DNA from: Pleurotus ostreatus/Saccharomyces cerevisiae fusant
Lineage: Eukaryota; Opisthokonta
DNA: 23,846 bases
Reading direction: 5' to 3'
Assembly: GCA_024196135.1 (NCBI GenBank)
Contig: JAMQCK010000419.1
Span: forward strand, 1 to 23,846
The first letter of the stretch is position 1; the number at the start of each line of letters is the position of its first letter. Both the position numbers and the translations under genes were made by a program. Below are positions 9,567-19,543 of the stretch, piece after piece. The notes under the pieces were generated by a model. That model worked only from the letters and a program-made list of their open reading frames with translations, was not told where the DNA came from and ran no database searches.

Positions 9567-12500
9567 TTACCCACCCTCCTCCACGTCCATCCCATCCCCA
9601 TTCCCGTCGCCCTTACTTGCCCTCTCCCTGTCCTCTCGCCCTTCTCCCCCACCCACGCCCCTCGCCATCAGCTCCCTCGCCGCGCCGCGCATGAACCGCA
9701 GTCCCTTCGCCCCCGTCGGGAACCCGCGCGCGTGCGGGTGCAGGGGGAAGCCCTGCGCGGCGAGCGTGGCCTCCAAAGGCGTGGTGGGGGGAGAGGCGGA
9801 GACGTCGACGGTTTTGGGGGCGGGGTTGTTGAGGTTGGAGGTGGAGGCGGTGTTGGGGTTGGCGCCAGGGAACACAGGCGCAGCGGTCGAAGAGGCGGGG
9901 AACGCGGAAGCAGACCCGGGAAATGCCGCATTCGACGGTACGGTCCTTGTCGGCGAGCTCGTATGTCCGCTCGTTGATGAAGTCGGATACGCGCCAGTCG
10001 CCGTGCTCGAAAACCCGGTGGCCAACGAGCTCGGATACGCAGAGGTCGCACCCGACGACGCAGGGTATCCCCCGTACCCCTGCTGTTGTTGCTCCGCAAA
10101 GGTGGTACTGTTGTTAGCTGGCGCCGAGGAGCTGCGCGCGTAGCTTGTCTGCTGGTAGGTGGTAGAAGATGACCCTGCCTGCATGGTCGATGTCGGACTC
10201 GTCTGTGCATACCCCGACGGCCCCGGCGCAGCATTGTTACCGTTCGGCGACGTGCTGCGCGCGTGGCTGTAGTCGAAGCCCTGGGTCGCGCGCTCGGAGC
10301 CGTATGCTTGGTACCCCTCGCTATAGCCCTGGTAGCCGTGGCCATTTCCATTCCCGTTCCCATACGCGGATTCTTGCTGATAGCCGTAGCCGTACCCAGT
10401 GTCGTACCCGTACGCGTCGTCCGTTTGCATGTCCTACTCGTCGCATTGGCGTCTGCTCGCCTTTTATTGCATTGACAAGAAGAATGATACGCACCTCGCT
10501 CGTTTGCCCACTCGATTGTCCACCCCCTTGTCCACCACTTCCTCCACCCCCCTCACTCCCACCCGCACCCACCACCCCCTCATACACCGCCCGCAACGCC
10601 GCCGCCTGCGCCCCCGCCTCGCTATACGCATGCGCATACTGCTCCAGCCCCAATATGCACGCCTGCACCTCCGGTCGGCCCAGTCGCGCGAGCAGCCCCC
10701 CGGCGTGGATGCAGGAGACGTGCATGACGGCGGGGTCGAGGCGGAGGTAGCCGTTTTGGGTGAGTACGGCGGCCTGGGGAGGAGTTAGTGAGGTGTGTCG
10801 GGGAATAATCATGGTCGTTGAGAGGAGTGAAAAAGATCGCGTAAGCGACGACCAAACAGCAAGCAGGAAATTTGGCGGCCATAAATTTGCCCTTCATCTC
10901 ACACAGGAAAAGACAAAGAAACAGAAAGTTAGAATGGAAATAAATTCTAATACTCACCAACCCCGCAATCCTCAACGCCCCATGCAGTGCCTGCTCCGCG
11001 ATCGTCGCGCATACTTCGTCCTTCTCAGCCGCGGCCGCGGGGTCTGGGAGGGAGGCAAATTCCTGAGGGGGTGAGCGTCAGGTCATGGTCTTCACGAGGG
11101 GTTTATAAATTAGAGGCGCGTGAGGGAGGACTCCAACATGCATTTCTGGGGAAACGACCAAACCAGGACGGATAGACACCTCACCTTCACCCCGAACTCA
11201 TCCAGCGCGCCAAACAAAATGACCCACATCACGTGGAACGTCGCGTCCGAGGCGCAGGTGGAGACCGCCTGAAGTGTTTTTCGTTTCAGCACTTGAACAC
11301 GGGTATTTCACAGAATTAGGATGCCAAAAGAACGAATCCTCACCTCCACAAACCCCCACCCCCTCCCAAAATCTCTCGGTACGCCGACCGCGGCGAGGTG
11401 CGCGGCCCGCCAGCCGGCGAGGGCCTGCGTGAGCAGGCGGAGGGTGGCGTGCGGGATGCCTCCCGCCTCAACCGCCGGCGTCCACAGTCGTCGTGACATC
11501 GTCCGCGCCACCCGAGCGAGGGCGTGTGCGGCGCGGTAGTAGCCCTGGAAGAAGATAAGATTAGGTTCCGCAGATGTGATGTGATGAGAAGAGGGATGAC
11601 GAGGCAGATGAAAAGGTGGGCGACTCGGTGGATGAAGGAGCGGGAATATGGGAGGGCTATCGACGATGATGGCAAGGGAAGAGTATACACACCAAGACTT
11701 CTAGCTGGTCCCTAGGACTAGCGTCCGGAGAGGTAGGGTCTGTGGGCGACGTAGGGTTCGAGCTGGGGTTCGTGTCCGCGCCGGCAGTCTGCCCTGTCGA
11801 ACCCGATGCTGAAGCAGACCCCGCAGCGTTCGGACCAGACGGCCCCACCCCCGCCGTCTGCGCCGTATAGAAATCGACATCATAATCATCGTCGTCCAAC
11901 ATCGGTTTCCGCCTGTAATACGCGCTCCCATATGCATCCGCTAGACACGCCATCCACCACGCGAAGACCATCGTCCCGCGCGCGTCACCGTCCTGGATGC
12001 CGAGCAGCGTGCTCTTGTAGTTGACGCGCAGGCCCATGAGGTGACCGACCGCGGCGCGGAGCCAGAAGCCGTGGAAGGCGTCGGGGTCGCGCGGGTCTTG
12101 GGATTGGAGGGGCTCGAGGAGTAAAGCGCAGAGGATGTGGTCGGGGGAGGGGATGCGGTGGACGGCGAGGGCTTCAGCTAAGGCGCGCGTGCGGGCAATC
12201 AGCGCAGACGCGAGGAAGGACGCGCCATTGTGCGCGGGGAGAGCGCGGTCGGCCAGCAGCAGCGGATGTTCGGCGAACTTGGCACCCCACGCAAGCACGA
12301 CGGCGAGCAGCGCAGGGTGAATGGGGAGGGGGGTCGTGCGCTCGGGATCGGGGCCGCGATCACGGGGGTTCGTGCTGCTCACGAAGGGCTGGGCGCGGAT
12401 CTGGGCGCGCAGGCGGGCGGGGTTGAGGAGGGGGAGGCGCGGGTGGACGATCTGGAGGTAGACCTCGGCCAGATCGGCGGCGAGCTCGGCGCGGGCGGCG

Positions 12501-12895
12501 GGGGAGGCGAGGGAGACGGCAGTCGGGCCCCAGGAGGGGTACCCCTCGGGCGGGGGCGCGAGCAGGTGCGCGAGGACGGCGTGGAGGGAGGAGGTGGGCG
12601 TGATCGAGGTGTTGAGTTGCGCTAATAGGGGGGCGGCAGGGGTCGCGCTCGACGTGTTGATCGCAGAGGCAGCGCGCGGACGCGGGGGGCCGCTGTACGA
12701 GGGGGTGGACGACGAGGGAGCATCGCCCGACCTGGGTGCCCGCTTCTTGTGCTGGGTCGCCTGCTGCTGGAAGTGGGTGCATTCGAGGTTCTTGGTCGCG
12801 CAGTGGACGCAGCGATCCGAGCCGGGGACGCGGTTGCACTTGACCTTGCGCGCGCGGCAGGCGTCGCACGCCGTGTTCTGCTTGCGGCCCTCCAT
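9567..12895 (-). CDS. Zn2Cys6 fungal transcription factor with a Tyr/Gly/Gln/Ser-rich C-terminal tail
   Basis: There are six exons: 12895-11693, 11544-11344, 11268-11185, 11062-10958, 10773-10495 and 10433-9567. All five introns are phase 0 and the product is 912 aa. The binuclear zinc cluster is perfect: Cys 10, 13, 20, 29, 32 and 39 (CDACRARKVKC then CVHCATKNLEC), followed by a basic Lys/Arg stretch. A Pro/Ala/Ser linker leads to the fungal-specific middle homology region at about 130-345, with HPRLPLLNPARLRAQ, GFWLRAAVGHLMGLR and SAYYRRKPMLDDDDYDVDFY. After a low-complexity insert at about 350-400, helical segments continue to about 600. Residues 604-624 are Gly/Ser/Gln-rich. Exon 6 encodes about 288 disordered residues starting DMQTDDAYGYDTGYGYGYQQ. 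It is a nuclear regulator; its target pathway cannot be told from sequence. It shares a 219-bp divergent promoter with tom22. The last codons (GGTGG then GTAAGAAG) overlap a donor-like motif, so a further exon is possible. Confidence 0.93.
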
Positions 12896-13114
12896 CGCCC
12901 TCGTCGGTACCGAGGTGCAACGTGCCGAAAGCGCAACGTGTGGTCACAAAGCCGTGATGTTTGCGTCCCGAGATGTCACGCCGAGAACGGGCCGGGTCAC
13001 GCGCGCCGCGTCACTGCAGTTTTCGCGCTGCGTGTCGTCACCCGTCCGTGCTCCTTCCGACCACCAACTCCCTCCTCACCGTCATCCTTACCTCCTCATC
13101 CACCCACCGCAGCC
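12896..13114. promoter_or_regulatory. Compact divergent promoter between the Zn2Cys6 gene and tom22
   Basis: Only 219 bp separate the two start codons. The half next to tom22 is a strong C/T tract with few purines (13050-13110), typical of a leader upstream of a housekeeping gene. No TATA box is obvious. The two genes must share or closely interleave their promoter elements. Confidence 0.65.
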
Positions 13115-13653
13115 ATGGTCCAGGTCGAGATCGTTGACGAAAAGGATGTGCCGTACGCCTCCGACGAGTCCTCCGCCGCCGACTCGGACGACGACCTCGA
13201 GTCCGTCACGTCCGACGACGACGAGCGCGATGAGACGCTGCTCGACCGCATTGCCGCTCTGAAGGACATTGTTCCGCCAAGCACGCGGCTGGCGCTGGCG
13301 AACAACGTCAGCAAGGCAGGCAGCTTTGTGAAGGGGACAGGGAAGGGTGCGTGGCGAAGTTTACCTCATCGAGGAAGGACGGATACTGACACACCATGCA
13401 GTCGTCGGCAACATTGTCTGGGTGCTGACCACCTCCGCTCTGCTCATTGCGCTCCCTCTCGGCCTCGCACTCGAGGATGAGGCGAAGCTGGTTGCGCAAG
13501 AAAAGGAGATGTTCGAGCAGCAGCAGGGCACGCAGGGGGTGAGATTTTTTTGCAGATTCTCGCGTATGTCGCGTACTCACAAAGCTCCAGATGATGCCGA
13601 CCATGTACCCGCAAGCTGAGCAACCGAAGGGCATCGTTCCGCCAGGATTCTAG
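13115..13653 (+). CDS. tom22: Mitochondrial import receptor subunit Tom22
   Basis: Three exons, 13115-13346, 13402-13538 and 13591-13653, join in phase to 143 aa, a normal length for Tom22. The N-terminal 45 residues are acidic (DSDDDLESVTSDDDERDE) and form the cytosolic presequence-binding face. LLDRIAALKDIVPPSTR at about 42-58 matches the conserved amphipathic segment. The single membrane span is about residues 82-101, with WVLTTSALLIALPLGLALE, including the helix-breaking Pro and the Thr-Thr-Ser that mark the family. A short intermembrane-space tail ends PKGIVPPGF. The protein sits in the outer membrane as the central organiser and receptor of the TOM complex. An earlier acceptor in the last intron (TTTTTTGCAG) would soon run into a stop, so I used CTCCAG at 13590. 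Confidence 0.95.
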
Positions 13654-14261
13654 GCGTCCGTGCACAGTTTTCGGTGGATTCGCCAGCACTGGCCTCCGAT
13701 GGATCCGACCTCCATCGGTCATGGGATGCTGTCGACCACCCCAGATATGATGTGCTTCCGTCCAGCATGGCACGGCGCAACCTTTCACTGCTCAGGCGTC
13801 TCCAACCCTCCCGGCGTCGTCTTCCCCGAGCACCCGCCTACCACACCGGCCGGTCCCGACTCACGACCCTCTTACTTTACATGATATGTAATATATGCCC
13901 ACAGCAACGCGCTACTCACCTCTGCACAAATTCGCCGGACCGCAGCTTGTGCGCGCGCCTGAGCAGCAAGACTGAACTTGCAAGCAGGAAGATCGAAGCG
14001 TCAAGATTCCTAGTCGTTACTTCCCGTTTCGCATGAAATGTATATGGCAGACATGTTGTCGGCGCCATGTTCAGCCACCCGCAGCTGACAGTCACGCCAC
14101 ACGCACTCCTGCAGCGCCCTCGAACCTCTCCGTGACGACCGCCGAGGCAGAGGTGGGAGGGAGGAAGGAAGCACCGCGTTCTGCGCCCGGTCCAATGAAC
14201 TCTCGTCGAGCTGTGGCTCGGTATCCGCATGCGTGGCTTAGGCTGACAGAAGGTGCGCGCT

Positions 14262-14321
14262 GGTCCCACTGACAGAGTGCGGGTCCTACTAACCGAGTGC
14301 TGGTCCAACCATCCGAGTTCG
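14262..14321. repeat. Three-copy 20-bp degenerate tandem repeat
   Basis: The three units are exactly 20 bp each: GGTCCCACTGACAGAGTGCG, GGTCCTACTAACCGAGTGCT and GGTCCAACCATCCGAGTTCG. GGTCC and GAGT are invariant and always fall at the same place in the unit. The array is perfectly in register, with no spacers. Confidence 0.85.
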
Positions 14322-15413
14322 CCATTCTTCGACTGGATCTGCCGTCTTATGCCCCGTCGGTCTACATGGCCAGCTCGCCGGCTCGCTGCCTGCCAAGTCA
14401 TGAGGTTGAGGATGGGGAAGACGAGCGGTACACGAGAAGAGTGATGGGTGATGGGGGTGGACGAAGGAGTGCGAAGGGGGATTGAAGTGTGTGAAAGGGT
14501 GATGCGACGATGCGAAAGGGAGGTGTATTGCAATGACGCGGGCAAGGTGGATGGAAGGACGCGGTCGAGGTGGACGCGCGCGCGAGGCGAGCGAAGCTGC
14601 AGTGGACGTGTGCGGGAGGAAGATCAATGATGATAAGGCCAAGTCGGCCGTGAGGGAAAGGTACGAGGAAATTGACATTCGGAGAATCGCGCGCGTTCAG
14701 AGTGGTAGTGAGTCAGGCAAGAGGGTGATCATAGCCACTTGCTAGTGGGAACGTCGATCACCGCCCTACGTCCAGCAGGCAACTGCTGCACATGTGGTGC
14801 CGGTAAAGCGCCCGTCCGATACAATTCATTCATGACCGTTCAGCCAAGGTGACAGACGAGCACTATCTGGACCGCATCCGGGAGGCTTACCAGCAATCAT
14901 CCCAGCATTTAGGCGATGTCGGATGACGCCATGCACCGCAAAGCCGTTGGTGTGCATACAGTACGACAACGCGATCACTAGAAGCTGCAGCGCGCTTACC
15001 GTCGTACGTGACAGTTCGGCGCCTCTGCGCGTGAAGGGCAGGAACCCCAAGATCGCAAGGCTCCAGGTGAGGAGGCGATGTCTTACACACATGATAATGA
15101 ACACGGGCATCCATTTGCTTGATTCATGCTCACTGTCAAATGCGGCCGAACGTCGTAGGAGGTGTGTATCGGGCGGAAACGTTCGATCGCATGACCGGGA
15201 CTTGAACTTCGAGGGCCAACATATCCATGAAAGGCGAATGTCTTTGTGCACACCCTACACACATTCGTTCACAACTCGCGTTCACCTTACTGAATGGTCG
15301 CACGCCGAAGCGCAGAGATCGACCAGTAGATAGCTTGCCTGAGACTGACCTTGAACCGTCATCTCCTACCTTCATTCGTTATTTCTGACAGGACAGCTGC
15401 AGCGATGGTACCG

Positions 15414-15421
15414 TATATATA
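15414..15421 (+). promoter_or_regulatory. TATA box of C2H2 copy B
   Basis: TATATATA, inside the palindrome GTATATATAC, lies 52 nt upstream of the start codon at 15466. The spacing fits a transcription start about 20 nt before the ATG and matches the TATA position in copy A. Confidence 0.65.
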
Positions 15422-15465
15422 CCAAAGGTCGTCGTGTGTTCTGTGCAGCATCCCCCACAATAACG

Positions 15466-16349
15466 ATGGCGTATCCACAGGAGTATATCGTGTACATGTA
15501 TGTCCCCCCACCCCCAAAGCACTTTCATCCATTGACGATCCACAGGCAAGCCCTCGGGACCACCTCATCCCAAGACGAGAGTATGTTCTTGTCTGCTGCG
15601 CCAGACTTTCGTTTTGACTACATAGGTCATGCTCGTCGCTCTATCAATTCCTCCTACTGACGCCTTGCGTAGCGCCCGAGACGTCCACCTTCATCGCGCT
15701 TGATCACTACGCCCACCCCCACACGACCGGCGATGATCACGGTCCGCCCATCTTCCATAATTCCAGCGGCGGCCACTCACATCCCCTCGCACGCAGGTTT
15801 GAGTGGCAACTTGGATCACTTCGCCTTCGGGACGCCCAGCCCTATGCTCGACACCATCGACTACTTTGCCCCAGTTCACGCGCAATCGTCATCGAATGGT
15901 TCGATCGACCCCTCCGTATTGCCATCTACGAGCCATCCGCTTGATGATCACCACACTTCCATTCCCTCGGGCTCCATGGACGACACCTTCGCGCAGGCGC
16001 ACACTCCGCCATCTGTGCCTGAGGACGCATTTCGATCACAGGTCGGCTCAGATGCGCGGTTCGTTGCGTCTATTCAACGTCGGCGCAAGGGCGGCGCAGG
16101 ACGTGCCCCTCACGCGTGCGCCTACTGCGACCGAACATTCACGCGCAAGGCCAACCTCGACGGTAGGCTATTATCTTGTCATGTGCGCGCATACTTCATC
16201 TGACGCGCTGCGTAGATCATGTCCAGCGCCACGAGAACCACCGGCGATACAGTTGTCGATGTTTGCGCGGGGGGGAAGCTTGCACGTCGCGCTTCAACAC
16301 GCTCCATGACCTTAAGAGCCACCTCAAGCTTGTGCACCATGTTCTCTGA
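15466..16349 (+). CDS. Small two-finger C2H2 zinc-finger protein (copy B)
   Basis: There are five exons: 15466-15497 (32 nt), 15546-15580 (35 nt), 15673-15741, 15797-16162 and 16216-16349, giving 211 aa with intron phases 2-1-1-1. It begins MAYPQEYIVY. The first 120 residues are Ser/Pro/His-rich and disordered. The invariant DAFRSQVGSDAR is at 122-133, then RRRKGGAGRAPHACAYC. Finger 1 uses C153, C156, H169, H173, and an intron splits it just before its first His. Finger 2 is unusual: after RYSCRC comes an insertion (LRGGEAC), then SRFNTLHDLKSH and a final His, so the Cys pair is spaced C-x6-C or C-x8-C (C181 or C183, C190, H203, H208). A run of seven G at 16269-16275 sets the frame of finger 2 and reads correctly as given. 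The third intron has a less usual GTCCGC donor but is the only phase-compatible choice. It is probably a sequence-specific DNA-binding regulator, target unknown, paralogous to copy A. Confidence 0.87.
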
Positions 16350-17779
16350 TAGACCCTATGTCTTTGCGCCAAGTATATGAATCTATGTATCTCTGAGAGC
16401 TCCTACTACGACTTGTTACTGTACGTCTGTAGCTTAATGTCCTGATACCCCTTCGGCTTTTTTGTTATGCCATCCATTGCTATGTGTGTGCTGATTCAAA
16501 CTGAGCTTCAAGATGTCCTACCCCTCATCTTGGTTGCACACAGATGTAGGCCGACTAATTGAAGCACGAAAGTCACACGGCAAATAGCTTTGCCACCTCC
16601 TCGAATCGAAGTTTCAGTCGATCGACATTGAGAAGCGCGGCTGTCACGTGCTAGTTGCGTGATCACCGGAGATTGCCTGGTCATTGTTTGAGACTTCGAG
16701 TCGACATCATGATGCAAAAGCGCTTCCCTCGAGTCGGTGTTCCTCAAGGCTTCAATGGTCCTAAATGATCTTGAACATACGCACAGCCAGATTGCCCTCG
16801 TATCACTAGGCAAAATATGCCTGCGTCCCAAAGGGCTACCTTCATCCAGTCTTGTATTCACCTCGTACAGATTTTTTGGCAGCCGTTGCTAACCTTATGG
16901 CCGCTGTATACGTTGAGTTGCTGAGCCATCTATTGAGACTCACTTCAGCGTCTCTTGTATGAGATATGATGCGATACAAAACCTACGTTCGTTCACCCGA
17001 GGCCTACGTTCATATGCCAGGATAGCCTAAGTCAAAAACTTCAGTGCAATGTCCAACGACTTCCAAATCGAGACGATCTTCGTAGCGATATCTCCGAGAA
17101 ATCACATCTCGGAAACAAATTTCCAGCACATTTCTCACGGCCTTCAATCACGCATTGAAAGGCTGGAAAGTCATGGATATCCGCCCTACTTATACCATCG
17201 GTCTTCGGAAAGAGCTACATGCAGCGCAGCAAGGCCTCGTTGCGTGCCATCCAGCCGACTGATCAGCCAGTACCGCTATGTTCGCGTCATGCTAGCTCTA
17301 TGGGCTAAGTCTTAGAGCAAATATGCTCCTCGAAAGCCTATGAAAATTTGAGACAGATCATTGCTGCTACTCACGAGCTCTTCCGTGCATCAACAGGGCA
17401 AAAAAAGGCATCTGCGGAGTTTCTACACGCTTGACCCGTGGTCCTCAGAGGTGCCCGAGAGTATTGGTTCCTACAACTGGGTGAGCACAAACAGGGCCTG
17501 ACGCTCAGTCATTTGAAAGGGAGTGTCGTTATGTAACATCGAAAGAAGCGTAGCCTGCACGCTCAAGACGTTGCATGGTCCATGGTTCTAGTCAGAAGAC
17601 AATGTCACAAATCGTGACAGATCGACGTAACAGCTCGAGGAGGTACACGTGGCTGATAAACACGTTATTCCGGACTCTCATGTGCGCTTCCCTTCTGAGC
17701 GCGGGCTCAAGGAGACAACTATGGCCAGCCATTCGAGCATGAGCGCATCTTACTCAACGATTTCTAGGAGATCATCATC
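16350..17779. other. Gene-poor stretch, about 1.4 kb
   Basis: This region is AT-richer than its neighbours, with frequent stops in all frames. It lies between the 3' ends of C2H2 copy B and of the methyltransferase-GT8 gene. A 9-nt direct repeat, CCTACGTTC, occurs at 16982-16990 and 17003-17011. Nothing else was recognised. Confidence 0.6.
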
Positions 17780-19543
17780 TCAAAACATGTGCAGGAATCT
17801 ATCAGAGGCCTCCTGCAACACCTTATACCGCGTCGCCTCTTGACCAGCCTTGAATATGGCCGTGTTCCGCACTCCTCTCCACTCAGTCCTCTCTAGCTCC
17901 TGCCACCAAGCGTCAGTAAACGGATGTCCAGGAGCCCCGGCATATCCCCATGGCTTTGCGGTATAAGGCTGCACCCAGGGATTCAGCACCTTGACGAGCG
18001 ATGGGTGGACAGGGCCGGTAAAGTGGACGATGGTGGGTGAGTTGCGCATCTCGTCGAGGTTGAGAAGCATGCGCTGGGGCGTTACGCTACTGGCGTACGT
18101 GCCTGTGAGAGCAAAGTGAGCGGCATATCTTCCTCTGCGAACGCTGACACTCACCCAGTCCTTGCGCGTTGTACTTCAGCGAAAGCTCGGCCCAATCTCC
18201 GGCGAAGTGCATGTTGAGAACGTCTTGGTCCTTGAAGTGAAGCTCCCTTGCGCTTCGCGCGAGTCGCGCGAGATCGGCGGCGCTGCTGCGCATCTTGGTC
18301 AGGTCCATGAGAAGGACGCCGGCGTTGAAGTAAGTAGGGCTGTCAGCGTTATTCTGAACTCCTGTCATCCTGACGTCGTCATTAGGGAGGTTCGCATGAT
18401 TGGAATGCGCCCTAGCGAGATCCAGGCCAGGATGACCCTTCGGATATCCTACGTCCGGCGCCGCCCCTAGGGCCTTTCCCTGCAAGTCGATGTTCCACAA
18501 TTCGGCGAGATCTCCCATGACGAGCACGTCGGCGTCGAGGTAAAGGACTCGCTCTGCAGGAACGCGGCGTACTACATCAAGCTTTGCCCACGTCGCGCTG
18601 CCCAAGGTGCGGCACAAGTCGTCCTCTGCGGGATCTAGGAACACGATGCTGGTGCGCTCGCTTCTGTCCTTGTCGATAACCGCGCTGATCTTCTCCTCAT
18701 CCTCCTTCGACATGCCGCAGTCCAACACGTACACCGTGCAGCGCGCCCGGGGTGACAGTGCGCGGATGGCACTACTGATCGCGACCGTCGCGGGCATCGC
18801 GTACGCGCTGTCCACGGCGAAAGCGAGGTTGATACCGTAGTCAAGGGCGCTCTCGACGGTGGCGGACGCCCCTCCGGCATACGCCCACCCGATGCGCATC
18901 TCTGTCTTCTTCTGCAAGATCATCTGGTAGTCGCCCTCGCCGGACAGTCTCTCGAACTCGCCCGCGTGCAGCTCGAGGAAGGCATCGATGCCGCGGCGCG
19001 GATGGAGCATGCTCTCCGGACTCTCCGCAGGCCAGCGGTAGTCGTCGAAGATTATGATGGCGCCCTTCCGCGCGAGGCGCCATACGAGCTCGCCATCTAG
19101 GAAGGTATCGTCTGCGCGGTGGGAGCCGTCCACGTATAGCCAGTCGAAGCCCGCGTCTGCGGCTGAAGCCTCTGTCTCGTCGCGCAGGACCGTCATAAGG
19201 CCCGGAACGCTGAAGGCCTCGATGACGCGGGAGTGACCGCCTGCGAGACGCAGGTTGTGCTCGACGCGGGCGCGGCGTGCGCGGCCGGCCTCCGTCTGGA
19301 GCAGGTCATAGTGATCAATCGTCACGAGTTCGCCGGCGCCTCGAGTAGGAAGACGGAGGAACGACCTTCCCAAGTGCCGATTTCGAGGACGCGAGGTGCG
19401 GGTACGGTCACCAGGGGGAAGAGCCCGCGCCATCTCTCGACATTGCCGCTGAACCAGTCCTGAGTGGGAGTAAAATCGTAGTCGGGGCGTGTGAGCGACG
19501 GCGCCGACTCAAGTAGCTGCGAGGACTCATCGGAGGAGGACAT
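17780..19543 (-). CDS. Fusion of a Methyltransf_24-type methyltransferase and a GT8 glycosyltransferase, with an apparent frameshift
   Basis: The start at 19543 opens MSSSDESSQLLESAPSLTRP. The first frame carries a clear SAM-binding motif I, VLEIGTWEGRSS (residues 52-63). At 19340-19331 (minus-strand GGCGCCGGCG) it runs into a stop, while the next frame continues the same fold with GELVTIDHYDLL. Two exons follow: to 18155, then 18102-17780 after an intron with a GTGAGT donor and CTCACAG acceptor. One extra base at the shift would make the whole model fit (about 570 aa). The methyltransferase spans about 1-205 (WLYVDGSHRADDTF, then AIIIFDDYRW). The GT8 domain, about 240-570, has the metal-binding LDADVLVMGDL (near 336), FNAGVLLMDL (near 406), KDQDVLNMHF (near 438) and a C-terminal VHFTGPVHP with KPWGYAG. 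GT8 enzymes are retaining transferases that use UDP-sugars. No signal peptide is seen. It is divergent from the epimerase-glycosyltransferase gene. Whether the shift is a sequencing error or a real lesion is open. Confidence 0.85.

Larger units (their letters stand above)
13654..15465. other. Gene-poor stretch, about 1.8 kb
   Basis: No reading frame here joins into a recognisable protein. The stretch holds a three-copy 20-bp tandem repeat at 14262-14321 and a purine-rich plus-strand tract at about 14400-14680. A hydrophobic minus-strand frame near 15130-14900 looks at best like a relic. The last part is the promoter of the C2H2 gene at 15466. Confidence 0.55.

Noticed and set aside
13916..14545. 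A 209-codon open frame on the minus strand
   Set aside because: Its composition is Ser/Arg/Pro/Thr-rich without domains, it covers the 20-bp tandem repeat, and it has no convincing promoter or partner exons.
14826..15251. Minus-strand frame with hydrophobic segments (LAILGFLPFT, LQLLVIALSY) that could be a membrane protein
   Set aside because: No start context, no consistent splicing and no family I recognise. At most it is a relic of a membrane-protein gene.
16269..16275. Suspected frameshift in finger 2 of C2H2 copy B
   Set aside because: On recounting, the run has seven G, and the given frame yields a complete Cys-His finger and the expected stop.
19140..19433. A start at 19433 in the second frame for the methyltransferase-GT8 gene
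   Set aside because: That N-terminus (ARALPPGDRTRTSRPR) is the out-of-frame reading of the real SAM motif, so the 19543 start with a frameshift explains the data better.
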